A stretch of 64,000 nt of DNA from Vibrio sinaloensis. Lineage in GTDB: Bacteria > Pseudomonadota > Gammaproteobacteria > Enterobacterales > Vibrionaceae. The notes under the pieces are model-generated. The model was not told the origin of the DNA. It searched no databases and was given only the letters and a program-made list of their open reading frames with translations. This document shows positions 45,966 to 57,042 of the stretch, piece by piece; positions within the stretch are counted from its first letter, which is position 1, and every line of letters starts with the position of its first letter. The position numbers and the translations under genes were made by a program. The stretch is taken from NCBI RefSeq assembly GCF_023195835.1, contig NZ_CP096199.1, positions 682,001 through 746,000 of the forward strand, given 5' to 3'.

Positions 45966-47858
45966 CTACTTCGCCTCCTCTTTGTCGCTATTTAAAATGA
46001 CGTGGTCGAATATTCTGCGCACCACAGGGCCACCTTGTGAAGAGCCGCCCCCCGCGTTTTCAAGCACTAGGGAGACAATCACTTCAGGGTTTTCTATCGG
46101 GGCAAAACCGGTAAATAGCGCATGGTCTCGAAGGTGTTCGGCGATCTCGTCAGCGTTGTATTCTTCGTCTTCAGCTAGGCCAAATACCTGCGCGGTTCCC
46201 GACTTGCCGGCGCTCACATAACTCATATTGGTAAAGGCGCGTCGCGCTGTTCCTTTTTTGCCATGGTTAACCAAACGCATGCCTTCAATTGCTAAGTCCC
46301 AGAAGCGGTCTTTCACGCCCTCTATCGGTGGGTGAGTATAGGTTTCTAGATCTTCCAGTTCATGTTTAGCAAACTTTTCACCATTGACTATGGTTGCGCG
46401 CAGTAGGTGAGGGGCGATACGCGTTCCTCGGTTGACTAACACAGACGTCGCTTTGGCGATTTGCATCGGGGTTGCTGTCCAATACCCTTGACCGATACCG
46501 ACAGGGATGGTGTCTCCCTGATACCAAGGCACACGATGACGCGCCATTTTCCATTCTCGGGTTGGCATGTTGGCTTTACTTTCTTCATAGATATCAAGGC
46601 CAGTGTAGTCACCAAAACCAAACATCATCATCCAACGCGATATACGGTCAATGCCCATGTCGTAAGCAATTTGATAAAAGAAAGTATCGACGGATTCCTC
46701 AATGGATTTGACGATATCCACCTTGCCATGTCCCCACGCTAGCCAATCACGGAATGGTCGGGTTTTGGAGTTGGGAATTTTCCAATAACCTGGATCGTTA
46801 CGTGTGGTGTAGGGGGTAATCACACCCTCTTGTAGCGCAGCGACCGCCATAAAAGGCTTGATCGTCGACGCGGGTGGGTAGATTCCTAACGTTGCTCGGT
46901 TAACCAATGGCCGGTTTTTATCGTTAAGCAAGGCGCTATACGCTTTGCTTGAAATACCATGGACAAAAGCGTTCGGGTCATAACTTGGGCTGGAAACCAT
47001 CGCCAGCACGCCGTTGTCGGCCGGATCGAGCACCACGACACTGCCTCTGCGATCATCAAGCAAATCATGTATGTAAAGTTGAAGATCAATATCTAGGTTG
47101 AGAACAATATCTTTGCCTGGAACGGGAGGCACATATTTGAGTGTACGAATAATACGGCCACGACTGTTGACTTCGACCTCTTGGTAGCCGGCGGTGCCGT
47201 GCAGTAGGTCTTCATAAAAGCGCTCAATCCCCAGTTTGCCGATATCGCGGGTGGCTTGATAATTGGCATCTTTTTCTTCACGAACCAGACGTTGCATGTC
47301 TCTGTCGTTGATTCGAGATACATAACCAATTACGTGCGTCAGCACTTCGCCATAAGGGTAATGACGTTTGAGGGCCGCATTAATCGCCACGCCTGGGAAG
47401 TTGTGTTGTTGAACGGAGAACTTCGCCACTTGCTGCTCAGTGAGCTGGGTTAAAATAGGCACCGATTTAAAGCGACGAGAGTGTTTACGCTCTTTTTGGA
47501 AACGCTCTACTTGCTCTGGTGTAATAGTGACGATTTGTTGCAGGCGACTAATGGTGTCGTCCATGTCATCGACTTTTTCAGGAATGATTTCCAGGCTAAA
47601 TACAGGTCGGTTTTCAGCCAGCAATTTGCCGTTACGGTCGTATATCAGGCCTCGGTTGGGCGCAATAGGCACGACTTTGATACGGTTGTCGTTAGAGCGG
47701 GTCTTGTAGTCTTGGTATTGATTGATTTGGATATTATAGAGGTTAGTCACCAGCACGCCCATCATGGCAACAATACCAATGAAAGCGACGATAGCGCGGC
47801 TTTTGAATAGCCGCGCTTCTTCATGGTAATCCCTTATTTGGGTACGCTTGCGTAACAT
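45966..47858 (-). CDS. mrdA: penicillin-binding protein 2 (elongation transpeptidase)
   Basis: 630-residue class B PBP that crosslinks peptidoglycan during cell elongation. It has an N-terminal TM ([22 protein letters not shown]), a pedestal domain, and a transpeptidase domain with active-site STIK (in [14 protein letters not shown]), an SVD motif ([11 protein letters not shown]) and KSGTAQ. It lies between rlmH and rodA as in E. coli. Normal length, all catalytic motifs intact. Confidence 0.98.
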   Translation of the reverse strand: MLRKRTQIRDYHEEARLFKSRAIVAFIGIVAMMGVLVTNLYNIQINQYQDYKTRSNDNRIKVVPIAPNRGLIYDRNGKLLAENRPVFSLEIIPEKVDDMDDTISRLQQIVTITPEQVERFQKERKHSRRFKSVPILTQLTEQQVAKFSVQQHNFPGVAINAALKRHYPYGEVLTHVIGYVSRINDRDMQRLVREEKDANYQATRDIGKLGIERFYEDLLHGTAGYQEVEVNSRGRIIRTLKYVPPVPGKDIVLNLDIDLQLYIHDLLDDRRGSVVVLDPADNGVLAMVSSPSYDPNAFVHGISSKAYSALLNDKNRPLVNRATLGIYPPASTIKPFMAVAALQEGVITPYTTRNDPGYWKIPNSKTRPFRDWLAWGHGKVDIVKSIEESVDTFFYQIAYDMGIDRISRWMMMFGFGDYTGLDIYEESKANMPTREWKMARHRVPWYQGDTIPVGIGQGYWTATPMQIAKATSVLVNRGTRIAPHLLRATIVNGEKFAKHELEDLETYTHPPIEGVKDRFWDLAIEGMRLVNHGKKGTARRAFTNMSYVSAGKSGTAQVFGLAEDEEYNADEIAEHLRDHALFTGFAPIENPEVIVSLVLENAGGGSSQGGPVVRRIFDHVILNSDKEEAK

Positions 47859-47864
47859 CTATAC

Positions 47865-48335
47865 TTATTCTCGATGATAAGGGTGGTTGGCGGTGATACT
47901 CCACGCGCGATACAGACTCTCTGCCATCACAATTCTGACCAGCGGGTGAGGAAGTGTTAGCGCAGAGAGTGACCAGCTCTGATCCGCTGCCGCTTTGCAA
48001 GCGGGTGCCAATCCCTCAGGACCGCCGATTAAAATCGAGACATCTCGTCCGTCTAATTTCCAGCTTTCAAGTTGCTGGGCAAGTTGTGGCGTGTCCCACT
48101 TTTTGCCCGGGATATCGAGAGTAACAATTCGATTGCCTTTTGGCACGGCGGCCAACATGGCTTCGCCTTCTTTTTGCAAAATCCTTGCAATATCGGCATT
48201 TTTTCCGCGTTTTCCGGCGGTTATTTCTACAAGCTCAAGAGGCATGTCGTGGGGAAAACGGCGGCGGTACTCCTGAAAGCCCTCTTCGACCCACTTGGGC
48301 ATCTTACTGCCGACAGCGATAAGCTGGATCTTCAT
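47865..48335 (-). CDS. rlmH: 23S rRNA (pseudouridine1915-N3)-methyltransferase
   Basis: SPOUT-class methyltransferase acting on 70S ribosomes at position 1915. It is 156 residues, with the knotted C terminus [19 protein letters not shown] and [19 protein letters not shown], ending in the invariant HPYHRE. Six bases before mrdA and four bases after rsfS, so part of a tight operon. Confidence 0.98.
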   Translation of the reverse strand: MKIQLIAVGSKMPKWVEEGFQEYRRRFPHDMPLELVEITAGKRGKNADIARILQKEGEAMLAAVPKGNRIVTLDIPGKKWDTPQLAQQLESWKLDGRDVSILIGGPEGLAPACKAAADQSWSLSALTLPHPLVRIVMAESLYRAWSITANHPYHRE

Positions 48336-48338
48336 CGC

Positions 48339-48656
48339 TTAACCCCAAAGTTTTTCGAGTTGGTAGAGTTCACGTTGCTCTTCTTGCATAACATGCACAA
48401 TGGTCGAGCCCATATCAAGCACGACCCACTCTCCTTGCTCTTCACCATCGATACCCAATGGTGCAAGGCCAGCCAGTTTTGACTCTTTGGCCACGTGCTC
48501 GGCAATCGAAGAAACGTGGCGCTTGGAGGTGCCTGTACACACAATCATAAAGTCAGTAATGCTGGATTTACCTTGAACATCAATCGTTTTGATGTCTTGC
48601 GCTTTCATATCGTCGATTTTGTCGACTAAGAAGTCGTTTAACTGTTCAAGTTGCAA
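48339..48656 (-). CDS. rsfS: ribosomal silencing factor RsfS
   Basis: Binds L14 and blocks subunit joining under starvation. 105 residues with the DUF143 signature [20 protein letters not shown] and [21 protein letters not shown] C terminus ([19 protein letters not shown]). It starts the rsfS-rlmH-mrdA-rodA-rlpA run. In E. coli nadD lies immediately upstream; here there is only a 70-base gap to holA. Confidence 0.97.
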   Translation of the reverse strand: MQLEQLNDFLVDKIDDMKAQDIKTIDVQGKSSITDFMIVCTGTSKRHVSSIAEHVAKESKLAGLAPLGIDGEEQGEWVVLDMGSTIVHVMQEEQRELYQLEKLWG

Positions 48657-48726
48657 GGTGTTGTCCTCATTGGTTTTCTAGTTAACTTGTCGCCCTTTTT
48701 GACGGCGGCGAAGTATAGCACGCTTT

Positions 48727-49740
48727 TTATATCCGCACTTGTGGCAGGCAAATTTGGCAGCTTAGCTGGTGCAATAGTGGCCAACATGAGATCTCATATT
48801 GGGTTTTCGCAGTGATTTCAGCTTGAGCTAGGAGTTGCAGCTGCTTTGCCAGCAGGCTTGGGTTAAGTCTTTGCAGCGCAGCGGAGTAGAGCGGGCGTTT
48901 TGACTGCCAGATTCGATATTGCTCGAACACTTGTGCCAGGGTTTGGCTATTGAGCAGTGAGGCCATAGCAAACAATTGTGTCAGCTCTTTTTGCAAGGTG
49001 CGGATCAGGATAACTGATTCGATCCCTTCGGCCTCTAGCTGACGCAAAATACGCTGCGAACGTTTCGCTTTACCTGCTAATAGGGCATCGACCCAATGGA
49101 AAGCGGTGAAATGGTTATGGCGACTTAGCGCATGTTCCAGCCGAACTAAATTGAGCTGGCCGTCTGGATAGAGAAGCACAAGCTTTTCAAGACTTTGGCT
49201 CAAGGCAAACAAGTTACCTTCATGCCATTGCGCGAGCATCTGAACGGCTTCTTGATCGGGTTGTAGGCCCATTTTTCGGCAGCGCTGCTGCACAAACTGA
49301 GGCAGACGCTGAATATCAGGTGTTAGGCAATTCACCCAACACCCTTGGCTAGAAAGGGCTTTGAACCACTTTGCACTCTCTTGCGCTTTGGTTAATTTGC
49401 TGCCGATGATGACCAGTAAAACATCAGGATGAATCAGTTCGGCCACGGCCAGCAACTCTTTGGCGATGGCTGCATTGACACCCGTTTCAGGCAGTTCGAG
49501 CTCAATAACCTGCTTGGCCGAGAATAAACTCATGGCTTGGCAACAGTCGTACACCTGGTTCCAATCAAGATTACTACTGACAGCAAAGCGGTGTCGCTCT
49601 TCAAAGCCATGGGCAAACGCCGTCTGCTGAATGGCCTCACGTGACTCTTGTAGCAATAGGGGTTCATTGCCAAAAATCAGATAGATCGGGTGGAGCTGTT
49701 TGACCAGTTGCTCCGCTAATCGGTCGGCGAAAATGCGCAT
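48727..49740 (-). CDS. holA: DNA polymerase III delta subunit
   Basis: Clamp-loader subunit that opens the beta clamp. 337 residues; the N-terminal domain with IYLIFGNEPLLLQESREAI and the following FSAKQVIELELPETG are typical, and a second three-helix domain ends the protein. It lies five bases after lptE on the same strand. The rsfS gap follows. Confidence 0.97.
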   Translation of the reverse strand: MRIFADRLAEQLVKQLHPIYLIFGNEPLLLQESREAIQQTAFAHGFEERHRFAVSSNLDWNQVYDCCQAMSLFSAKQVIELELPETGVNAAIAKELLAVAELIHPDVLLVIIGSKLTKAQESAKWFKALSSQGCWVNCLTPDIQRLPQFVQQRCRKMGLQPDQEAVQMLAQWHEGNLFALSQSLEKLVLLYPDGQLNLVRLEHALSRHNHFTAFHWVDALLAGKAKRSQRILRQLEAEGIESVILIRTLQKELTQLFAMASLLNSQTLAQVFEQYRIWQSKRPLYSAALQRLNPSLLAKQLQLLAQAEITAKTQYEISCWPLLHQLSCQICLPQVRI

Positions 49741-49745
49741 GGTGC

Positions 49746-50393
49746 TTATTGCTGAGTGTTCGTTGGCGCGCTGTTTTGTGCTTCGTCAGTGAAGAGCGTT
49801 TTAACTCGGTACTGCTCTTCGTCCGTACCAAGTTGAATTTCTTGCTCTTGTTCAAGGAGTTCGTTCGCTTCAATATCGGCTTTTAGGCGAGCCATCTGGC
49901 GAATGATTTGCGAAGCCGCTAACTTACGCATTTCGTCTTCAATCATGTCACGTTCAACCGATTTCGCCAGTGCTGTAAGCGGGTTGTCTAGGTAACTTCT
50001 GGTTACGCTGGTGGAGAAGGTTTTTGCCCCTAACTCTGGGATAGTGACGCGATAAGAAGCGCGGAAAGTGAGCTCTTTCTCCGCAGCGCGGGTGTTCTGA
50101 TAAAGTGATAGAGTGCGCTCGCCAACCCCTTCACCAATCAGGTGTAGGTTAGGAATGTTCTCAGCAGGAGCGACGACGTCAATCTCACTCATACGCAGTT
50201 GACCTTTCATCATACGAGTAAAGCTACTGTACTGGTCGTAACTGGTTAGCGACATGGTCTCGAGTTCTTCTGGAATAGAGTAATCCCCGCGCAGGTGAAA
50301 TCCACAAGCAGAGAGTAAAGAAGCGCTCAGGATGACCGCGGTCATCTTCAGCGAAGGGGAACTCAATAGTGATCGTACTCGTTGAGGAAACAT
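49746..50393 (-). CDS. lptE: LPS assembly lipoprotein LptE
   Basis: Outer-membrane lipoprotein plugging the LptD barrel that inserts LPS. 215 residues; lipobox SLLSACGFHLRGDY (lipidated Cys about 30). The conserved FHLRG follows the lipid cysteine. The C terminus is Gln/Glu-rich and low complexity. Upstream leuS is 131 bases away; downstream holA follows after five bases. Confidence 0.96.
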   Translation of the reverse strand: MFPQRVRSLLSSPSLKMTAVILSASLLSACGFHLRGDYSIPEELETMSLTSYDQYSSFTRMMKGQLRMSEIDVVAPAENIPNLHLIGEGVGERTLSLYQNTRAAEKELTFRASYRVTIPELGAKTFSTSVTRSYLDNPLTALAKSVERDMIEDEMRKLAASQIIRQMARLKADIEANELLEQEQEIQLGTDEEQYRVKTLFTDEAQNSAPTNTQQ

Positions 50394-50480
50394 AGTCTGG
50401 TAGCTCTCGATGATTATTGGAATACTTATCTTAAAATTCTAACTCAGGGCGAGGCTTTAAGCGAAAACCTTAAGATAAGT

Positions 50481-50505
50481 AAAGCAGGGCCGTACGCCCT
50501 GCTTT
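50481..50505. terminator. hairpin between leuS and lptE
   Basis: Stem AAAGCAGGGC/GCCCTGCTTT with loop CGTAC and a weak U-tract on the minus strand; a partial terminator inside the leuS-lptE-holA run is likely. Confidence 0.6.
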
Positions 50506-50524
50506 TAGAGTGACTGAATAGCAG

Positions 50525-53098
50525 TTAGTTCGCCACTATGTTAAGAAGTTTGCCCGGTACGTAGATAACTTTACGTACGGTTTTGCCTTTTGTGAACTTA
50601 GTAACATTCTCGTCGTTTAGACCAAGCTGTTCAATGTCGTCTTTCGAGATGTCTGCTGGTACGGTTAGTTTCGCGCGCAGCTTACCGTTTACCTGAACAA
50701 CGATGGTTTTCTCATCTTCAACCAGAGCTTGCTCGTCGTAGCTAGGCCAAGCTGCGTTGTCGATGTCAGACTCACCCAGCGCGCCCCACATTTCAAATGA
50801 GATATGCGGAGTGATTGGGTAAAGCATCGCAACCACGGCTTTCAAGGCTTCATCAAGAATAGCGCGGTCTTGCGCAGAGTCTTGTGGCGCTTTGGCTAGC
50901 TTGTTCATCAGCTCCATGATGGCAGCGATGGCGGTGTTGAAGGTTTGACGACGTGCAATATCGTCCGTCACTTTGGCAATCGTCTTGTGAACGTCACGAC
51001 GAAGCGCTTTTTGGTCACCAGAAAGCGCTGCTGGATCGACAGCTTCCGCTGCGCCCTTCGCTGCGTGTTCGTTGACGAGTTTCCATACACGTTTCAGGAA
51101 GCGGTTAGCGCCTTCAACGCCAGACTCTTGCCATTCAAGCGTCATGTCCGCAGGTGAGGCAAACATCATAAATAGACGTACTGTGTCCGCGCCGTATTTG
51201 TCGACCATCTCTTGTGGGTCAATGCCGTTGTTCTTCGACTTAGACATTTTGATCATGCCTGAGTGCTCAACGTCACGACCTTGGTTGTCTTTTGCTGAAG
51301 TTATGCGACCTTTGCCGTCACGCTCAACTGTTACGTCAGTTGGTGCCACCCACTCTTTACCGCCTTTCTCGTTCTCGAAGTAGAACGCATCCGCTAGTAC
51401 CATGCCTTGACATAGTAGCTGCTTGAACGGTTCATCAGAGGTTACGTAGCCCGCATCACGTAGCAGTTTGTGGAAGAAGCGAGAGTAAAGTAGGTGCATA
51501 CAAGCATGCTCGATACCACCGATGTACTGGTCTACTGGTAGCCAGTAGTTCGCTTTTTCAGGATCCAGAATGTCGTCCGCTTGTGGTGAACAGTAACGCG
51601 CGTAGTACCAAGAAGATTCCATGAACGTATCGAAGGTATCTGTCTCACGTAGAGCAGGTTCGCCGTTGAAGGTTGTCTTCGCCCATTCTTTATCTGCTTT
51701 GATTGGGCTAGTTACGCCATCCATAACCACGTCTTCTGGAAGAATGACTGGCAGTTGGTCTGCCGGTACTGGGTGAACCTGACCGTCTTCAGTGGTCACC
51801 ATTGGGATTGGCGCGCCCCAGTAACGCTGACGAGAGACCCCCCAGTCACGTAGACGGAAATTGACAGTCTTCGTGCCTTTGCCTTCCGCTTCTAGTTTCG
51901 CTGCGATGGCATCGAACGCCGCTTGGAACTCAAGCCCATCAAACTCACCAGAGTCGAACAGAACCCCTTTCTCTGTGTACGCTTCTTGAGCAATGTTTAG
52001 CTCGCTGCCGTCAGTTGGCTTGATCACAGGGATGATATCTAGGCCGTACTTAGTTGCAAACTCAAAGTCGCGCTGGTCGTGTGCAGGTACTGCCATCACC
52101 GCGCCTGTACCGTAGTCCATTAGCACGAAGTTAGCCACGTAAACTGGCACTTCACGGCCGTTCAATGGGTGAATCGCAGTAAGGCCGGTCGCCATACCTT
52201 TCTTCTCCATTGTCGCCAGTTCCGCTTCCGCCACTTTGTTGTTCTTACATTCGTCGATAAAGGCTGCAAGCTCTGGGTTGTTCTCTGCTGCGATTGCCGC
52301 TAGAGGGTGACCGGCTGCGATACCGACGTAAGTCACACCCATTAGTGTGTCAGGGCGTGTTGTATAAACTTCTAGGTCTTGTTGACCTTTGACTTCAAAC
52401 TTAAGCTCTACCCCTTCAGAGCGACCAATCCAGTTGCGCTGCATGGTCTTAACCATTTCAGGCCAACCGTCTAGGTTGTCTAAGTCGTCTAGAAGTTCTT
52501 GAGCGTATTCAGTGATCTTAATAAACCATTGAGGAATTTCTTTTTGCTCTACTGGAGTATCACAACGCCAGCAGCAGCCATCTTCCACCTGCTCGTTAGC
52601 CAGAACCGTTTGGTCGTTAGGACACCAGTTAACAGAAGAGGTCTTCTTGTACACTAGGCCTTTTTCATAAAGTTTAGTGAAGAACTCTTGTTCCCAGCGG
52701 TAGTACTCAGGTGTACAGGTCGCGAACTCACGATTCCAGTCGTAACCAAAGCCAAGCAACTTAAGCTGGTTTTTCATGTACTCGATGTTTTCGTAAGTCC
52801 AAGGTGCAGGTGCAGTTTTGTTCTTCACTGCTGCGTTTTCCGCAGGTAGGCCAAACGCATCCCAACCAATAGGTTGCATCACGTTTTTCCCTTGCAGGCG
52901 TTGGAAACGAGAAACCACATCACCGATGGTATAGTTACGCACGTGACCCATGTGCAGTCGGCCACTTGGGTATGGGAACATGGATAGACAGTAGAATTTT
53001 TCTTTGTTTGGGTCTTCACTTACAACAAAAGTCTTGTTGTCGTCCCAGTGCTGTTGAACTTTTTGCTCAATATCTTGCGGGTTGTATTGCTCTTGCAT
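50525..53098 (-). CDS. leuS: leucyl-tRNA synthetase
   Basis: Class I synthetase, 857 residues. The HIGH motif is in [20 protein letters not shown] is in [15 protein letters not shown], a zinc-like cysteine domain is [22 protein letters not shown], and the CP1 editing domain ([12 protein letters not shown]) is complete. Divergent from ybeL. No leader peptide or T-box is evident upstream. Confidence 0.98.
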   Translation of the reverse strand: MQEQYNPQDIEQKVQQHWDDNKTFVVSEDPNKEKFYCLSMFPYPSGRLHMGHVRNYTIGDVVSRFQRLQGKNVMQPIGWDAFGLPAENAAVKNKTAPAPWTYENIEYMKNQLKLLGFGYDWNREFATCTPEYYRWEQEFFTKLYEKGLVYKKTSSVNWCPNDQTVLANEQVEDGCCWRCDTPVEQKEIPQWFIKITEYAQELLDDLDNLDGWPEMVKTMQRNWIGRSEGVELKFEVKGQQDLEVYTTRPDTLMGVTYVGIAAGHPLAAIAAENNPELAAFIDECKNNKVAEAELATMEKKGMATGLTAIHPLNGREVPVYVANFVLMDYGTGAVMAVPAHDQRDFEFATKYGLDIIPVIKPTDGSELNIAQEAYTEKGVLFDSGEFDGLEFQAAFDAIAAKLEAEGKGTKTVNFRLRDWGVSRQRYWGAPIPMVTTEDGQVHPVPADQLPVILPEDVVMDGVTSPIKADKEWAKTTFNGEPALRETDTFDTFMESSWYYARYCSPQADDILDPEKANYWLPVDQYIGGIEHACMHLLYSRFFHKLLRDAGYVTSDEPFKQLLCQGMVLADAFYFENEKGGKEWVAPTDVTVERDGKGRITSAKDNQGRDVEHSGMIKMSKSKNNGIDPQEMVDKYGADTVRLFMMFASPADMTLEWQESGVEGANRFLKRVWKLVNEHAAKGAAEAVDPAALSGDQKALRRDVHKTIAKVTDDIARRQTFNTAIAAIMELMNKLAKAPQDSAQDRAILDEALKAVVAMLYPITPHISFEMWGALGESDIDNAAWPSYDEQALVEDEKTIVVQVNGKLRAKLTVPADISKDDIEQLGLNDENVTKFTKGKTVRKVIYVPGKLLNIVAN

Positions 53099-53287
53099 CG
53101 ATGATATCCGGTTATCTTGGAATTTGTGAGTTCGGTTAGAACAGACATTAATAGATCGTCATAGAATACCTAAAGGAAAGGTACACAACAATAGCCAATC
53201 CCAAGTCTCGTCCCTTTCCCCAAGGTTGTTTCTAGCTCACGAGGCAAATTGGTTCAGGTCAGTGCGAAGGATTTATGGAGGTTGTTT

Positions 53288-53758
53288 ATGCCGAAAAGAA
53301 AAGCAGGGTATGAAGAGATGCTTGAGGATGTGGTTGAAACCTTGAAGCACAGTCCTGAAGAGGTCAATCATGTATTGGAGAAGTCTGGCCAAGTCGCGAA
53401 AGCGGCCAATGACTTAACCAAAGACGAACTGGCTTTGGTTTCTGCCTACGTCAAATCTGATTTAAAAGAGTTTGCGGAAAACTACGAAGATTCAAAAAAA
53501 GGCCCCTTTTACTTGATGATTGCCGATTCGATTTGGCAAGGTTTATTGGAAATCACCGATAGAACCAAAGTTGAGTGGGTGGAGCTGTTTCAAGATCTAG
53601 AGCATCAAGGGCTGTATCAAGCCGGAGAAGTGATCGGCTTAGGCACCCTAGTGTGTGACGACTGCGGCCACAAGACTCAGTACAACCATCCAACAGTTAT
53701 TATTCCGTGCATCAAATGCGGCTGCAAAGGCTTTAGTCGCCAGCCATTAAAACCGTAG
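53288..53758 (+). CDS. ybeL: zinc-ribbon protein YbeL
   Basis: 156 residues from ATG 53288, which has GGAGG seven to ten bases upstream; a longer frame from 53249 is rejected. Helical N-terminal half (YEEMLEDVVETLKHSPEEV) and a C-terminal zinc ribbon CDDCGHKTQYNHPTVIIPC-type with CIKCGC, four or more cysteines. DUF1451 family, function unknown. It is divergent from leuS and convergent with lnt; repeat element B lies behind it. Confidence 0.9.
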   Translation: MPKRKAGYEEMLEDVVETLKHSPEEVNHVLEKSGQVAKAANDLTKDELALVSAYVKSDLKEFAENYEDSKKGPFYLMIADSIWQGLLEITDRTKVEWVELFQDLEHQGLYQAGEVIGLGTLVCDDCGHKTQYNHPTVIIPCIKCGCKGFSRQPLKP

Positions 53759-53900
53759 GGACGCTGAGAGAGGGGCTCCACCCTGCGAGATGCGAGTACA
53801 CTGCGCTTCGAATTCGGAATGCGCCCTATGAGAGGCGCTTGTGGTGAGCGAGTCAAAAGTTGCAGGTAGTGTGGCTACGAATTATCTGAACTTAAAAGGA

Positions 53901-53927
53901 AAGGGTTGACGCAATGTGCCAACCCTT
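53901..53927. terminator. hairpin of element B, possible terminator
   Basis: Stem AAGGGTTG/CAACCCTT with an 11-base loop, same arms as the element A hairpin; it could end ybeL or lnt transcripts. Confidence 0.5.
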
Positions 53928-53934
53928 CCAAACT

Positions 53935-54032
53935 GTCACTCGTCACTCGTCACTCGTCACTCGTCACTCGTCACTCGTCACTCGTCACTCGTCACTCGTC
54001 ACTCGTCACTCGTCACTCGTCACTCGTCACTC
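53935..54032. repeat. heptanucleotide tandem array (GTCACTC)14
   Basis: Fourteen perfect head-to-tail copies, 98 bases, ending three bases before the lnt stop codon (54036-54038). Confidence 0.98.
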
Positions 54033-54035
54033 GCT

Positions 54036-55544
54036 TTAGTCTCGCAATCTCCAACCTATCACCAGACTCAACATAACCCATAGATACAGCGGCCAGCTGC
54101 CCCACAAGTGGAATGGCGTTTGCCCCTCAGTCGAGGTAACTTCGGCGCGCAGTACCCCAGTTTCAAATTGTGGAATGTCAGCGATAACACGGCCCATGTG
54201 GTCGGTGATAGCCGTGACGCCGTTATTGGTGGAGCGGATAACCGGTTTGCCAAATTCTAGCGCGCGCATGCGTGCAATCTCCATATGTTGGAGAGGGCCG
54301 ATAGAGCGGCCGAACCAAGCATCGTTCGACAGAGTAAGAATAAAGTCTGTCTCGTCGTCGATGTTTTGCCGCACTTGTTCGTTGAAGATAATCTCATAGC
54401 AAAGTGCTGGTGCCATCTGTTTTCCATTCGCTTCAATATTTGGCTGAATGAACTCACCGCGACTGAACGAGGACATAGGTAAGTTAAAGAACGGGGCCAG
54501 TGGGCGTAGAATGCTTTCAAATGGGACAAACTCGCCGAACGGCAGCAGGTGATGCTTGTGGTAGCGCTCATTCATATCATAGCGATACCCCGGTTGTGCT
54601 TTGTTGCCTAAGGTTAAGATGCTGTTATAGAACTTTTTATCTTCACTTTGATTAACAATCCCTGTGATGACTGCACTGTCATTCATCGCAGCGGCAGAGT
54701 CGAGATTGCTTAAAAATGAGGAGATCTCGAACTCAAACGCGGGAATTGCGGCTTCTGGCCAGATGATGATGTCAGCATCCCAGTTCTCTCGGGTCAGGTC
54801 GGTGTATTTCATTATGGTCGGCCAGCGTTGGCTGGGTTTCCATTTCAATGCTTGCGGTATATTCCCTTGAATCAGGGCAACCTTGGTGACCTGGTTGGTA
54901 TCAGGTGTGACCCATTGAGCGGAGGTCAAGCCAAAACCGGTGGCAATAATCACCGCAGGAACAATCAGCGTAGACCAACGTTTATGCAGCAGTGCATAAC
55001 CTAAACCCGCTGCACTGATTATCACCAACAGAGTAATCAGTTCGACACCGCCTACTGGCGCGAAATGACCAAGGGGGCTGTCAATCTGACTGTAGCCGAG
55101 CCATAACCAAGGAAAACCGGTCATTACCCAGCCGCGCAGCCAGTCGAAGATTAGCCACAAGGCCGGGGCGCCAAGTAGCCAGCGGGTACGAGTTGAAGTC
55201 GCGAACCAGCGATTGAGGCTCCAGCAGAACAACGCACTGTACAGCGCTAAGTATCCGACCAGCAGTGCCATAAGAAACAAACTGGCGGGTTTGGGCATGC
55301 CGCCAAAGTTGTCTATGCTGACATGTACCCAACTGATCCCCGTCGCAAATTGTCCTAGGCCCCATGCGTAGCCGATGGCAAACGCATATTTAGGCGTCTG
55401 CTTGTGGATAAGCAACAGCAGTAGCAGGGGGGAAATAATAGCGAGCGGCCATAAAGAGAATGGTGCAAAGGCTAGGGTGGTTGAGGCGCCAACAAAAACG
55501 GCCGCGAGCGGCCGTTTTAGGCGATGAAACAGTGTACTTATCAT
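54036..55544 (-). CDS. lnt: apolipoprotein N-acyltransferase
   Basis: Adds the third acyl chain to lipoproteins at the periplasmic face of the inner membrane. It has 502 residues from 55544, where GGAGAA precedes the ATG; an ATG four codons earlier lacks one. N-terminal membrane segments are followed by a nitrilase domain with catalytic Glu in WPEAAIPAF, a conserved Lys, and Cys in [11 protein letters not shown]. It follows corC by 13-25 bases. The heptamer array abuts its stop codon. Confidence 0.96.
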   Translation of the reverse strand: MISTLFHRLKRPLAAVFVGASTTLAFAPFSLWPLAIISPLLLLLLIHKQTPKYAFAIGYAWGLGQFATGISWVHVSIDNFGGMPKPASLFLMALLVGYLALYSALFCWSLNRWFATSTRTRWLLGAPALWLIFDWLRGWVMTGFPWLWLGYSQIDSPLGHFAPVGGVELITLLVIISAAGLGYALLHKRWSTLIVPAVIIATGFGLTSAQWVTPDTNQVTKVALIQGNIPQALKWKPSQRWPTIMKYTDLTRENWDADIIIWPEAAIPAFEFEISSFLSNLDSAAAMNDSAVITGIVNQSEDKKFYNSILTLGNKAQPGYRYDMNERYHKHHLLPFGEFVPFESILRPLAPFFNLPMSSFSRGEFIQPNIEANGKQMAPALCYEIIFNEQVRQNIDDETDFILTLSNDAWFGRSIGPLQHMEIARMRALEFGKPVIRSTNNGVTAITDHMGRVIADIPQFETGVLRAEVTSTEGQTPFHLWGSWPLYLWVMLSLVIGWRLRD

Positions 55545-55569
55545 CGAATTCTCCATTAGGAGATGAGCG

Positions 55570-56469
55570 TTACTCGTCGGTGGTATCTAGCACCGACTCT
55601 TCGTCTGGTATCGTGACTTGAAGCTGAACCACACGGCGGTTATCGGCGGCGGTGACTTTGAAGTTGTAGCCGTCAATGCCGACCACTTCACCGCGCGAAG
55701 GCAGGTGACCAAATGCGGTCATGACCATGCCACCTACGGTGTCCACCTCTTCATCGCTGAAAGATGTGCCAAAGGTTTCATTGAACTCTTCAATTGTGGT
55801 GAGCGCTTTCACTGCGAAAGTGTGTTTGCTCAACTTACGAATATCCAACTCTTCCTCGTCATCGAACTCGTCTTCGATTTCGCCGACAATTTCTTCCAAA
55901 ATATCTTCAATGGTGACCAGGCCTGAGACCCCGCCAAATTCGTCGACCACAATAGCCATGTGGTAGCGCTCTTGACGGAACTCTTTGAGTAGGCGATCAA
56001 CACGCTTACTTTCAGGGACCACAACAGCAGGGCGTATGACCTGCTCAATATCAAAAGGTTCACTGTCTGAGCCTAAGTATTTAAGTAAGTCCTTCGCAAG
56101 CAGAATACCTTCCACGTGGTCTTTATCTTCGCTGATCACTGGGTAGCGAGAGTGCTGAGCATCAGTGATGAGGTTGATTAAGTTGTCGAGATCGTCACTG
56201 CGATCGACGGTGACCATTTGTGAACGCGGCAACATGATGTCGCGCACTCGCATTTCGGAGATCTCCATCACCCCTTCGAGCATATCTCGAGTGTCATGGT
56301 CGATCAGGTCGTTTTCTTCCGAGTCGCGAATCACATCCACGAGCTCTTGGCGATCTTTAGGTTCACCTTGGAATAACTGACCTAGGCGTCCGAAGAAGGA
56401 CTTTCTACTCGGACCTTCAGATTTTTCTTTCTTACCTTCTAGAGAAGAGGGCGAATTGTCTTCGTTCAT
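55570..56469 (-). CDS. corC: CorC/YbeX CBS-domain transporter-associated protein
   Basis: 299 residues: an N-terminal region lacking TMs ([21 protein letters not shown]), two CBS domains ([23 protein letters not shown] and [19 protein letters not shown]), and a C-terminal CorC_HlyC domain ([21 protein letters not shown]). Linked to magnesium/cobalt efflux and ribosome metabolism in E. coli (ybeX). It is between ybeY and lnt as in E. coli. Confidence 0.95.
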   Translation of the reverse strand: MNEDNSPSSLEGKKEKSEGPSRKSFFGRLGQLFQGEPKDRQELVDVIRDSEENDLIDHDTRDMLEGVMEISEMRVRDIMLPRSQMVTVDRSDDLDNLINLITDAQHSRYPVISEDKDHVEGILLAKDLLKYLGSDSEPFDIEQVIRPAVVVPESKRVDRLLKEFRQERYHMAIVVDEFGGVSGLVTIEDILEEIVGEIEDEFDDEEELDIRKLSKHTFAVKALTTIEEFNETFGTSFSDEEVDTVGGMVMTAFGHLPSRGEVVGIDGYNFKVTAADNRRVVQLQVTIPDEESVLDTTDE

Positions 56470-56577
56470 TGTTTCTCAAACTAGTAACGCTATCAGATGT
56501 GTGATAGCACACGTCGTAGCTCCCGAATAAAAAGACCAAAAGTGGTAAGCGCGCTTTCCACTATTGATTTCGGTTGG

Positions 56578-57042
56578 CTACTGTTTCTCTGCAATATAAG
56601 GGTCTTGAAAGCCCATAGATTGCATGATTTCTGTTTCGAGTGACTCCATCTCTTCGGCTTCGTCATCTTCGATATGATCATAACCTAGCAGATGCAGGCT
56701 GCCATGTACAACCATATGCGCCCAGTGCGCCATCAGCGGCTTGTTTTGCTCATCCGCTTCACGTTCAACCACTTGGCGACAGATAATCAGGTCACCCAAT
56801 AAGTCCAGCTCCACGCCTGGCGGTGCTTCGAACGGAAAAGAGAGCACGTTAGTTGGCTTGTCTTTTCCACGGTAATCCCGATTAAGCTGCTGGCTCTCCG
56901 CTTCGTCCACGATGCGTACTGTCACCTCAGCTTGGGGCTGAAACTGGCTGATGGTGGTGCTCAACCAGTTTAGGATGTCGCTCTCGCTTGGTAATCCGCT
57001 TTGCTCTTCGACAGCAAGTTGTAGGTCGAGTTCGATTGTCAT
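56578..57042 (-). CDS. ybeY: endoribonuclease YbeY
   Basis: Single-strand endoribonuclease for 16S rRNA 3' maturation and quality control. 154 residues, with the zinc motif [21 protein letters not shown] (HxxxHxxxxxH) and conserved [19 protein letters not shown]. It overlaps the ybeZ stop by one base (TAATG-type), so it is coupled to ybeZ. Confidence 0.97.
   Translation of the reverse strand: MTIELDLQLAVEEQSGLPSESDILNWLSTTISQFQPQAEVTVRIVDEAESQQLNRDYRGKDKPTNVLSFPFEAPPGVELDLLGDLIICRQVVEREADEQNKPLMAHWAHMVVHGSLHLLGYDHIEDDEAEEMESLETEIMQSMGFQDPYIAEKQ

Larger units (their letters stand above)
53761..54035. repeat. intergenic repeat element B
   Basis: Same plan as element A at 37295: two degenerate CGAGA hairpin-like units (near 53770-53790 and 53813-53835), the box TGAGCGAGTCAAAAGTTGCA (53845-53864), the hairpin AAGGGTTG/CAACCCTT (53901-53927), and a heptamer array. 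The region lies between the convergent ybeL and lnt genes and holds no supported gene. Confidence 0.85.

Noticed and set aside
53099..53287. Leucine leader peptide or T-box before leuS
   Set aside because: No Leu-rich short ORF followed by an attenuator hairpin is seen, and T-boxes are not expected in this group.
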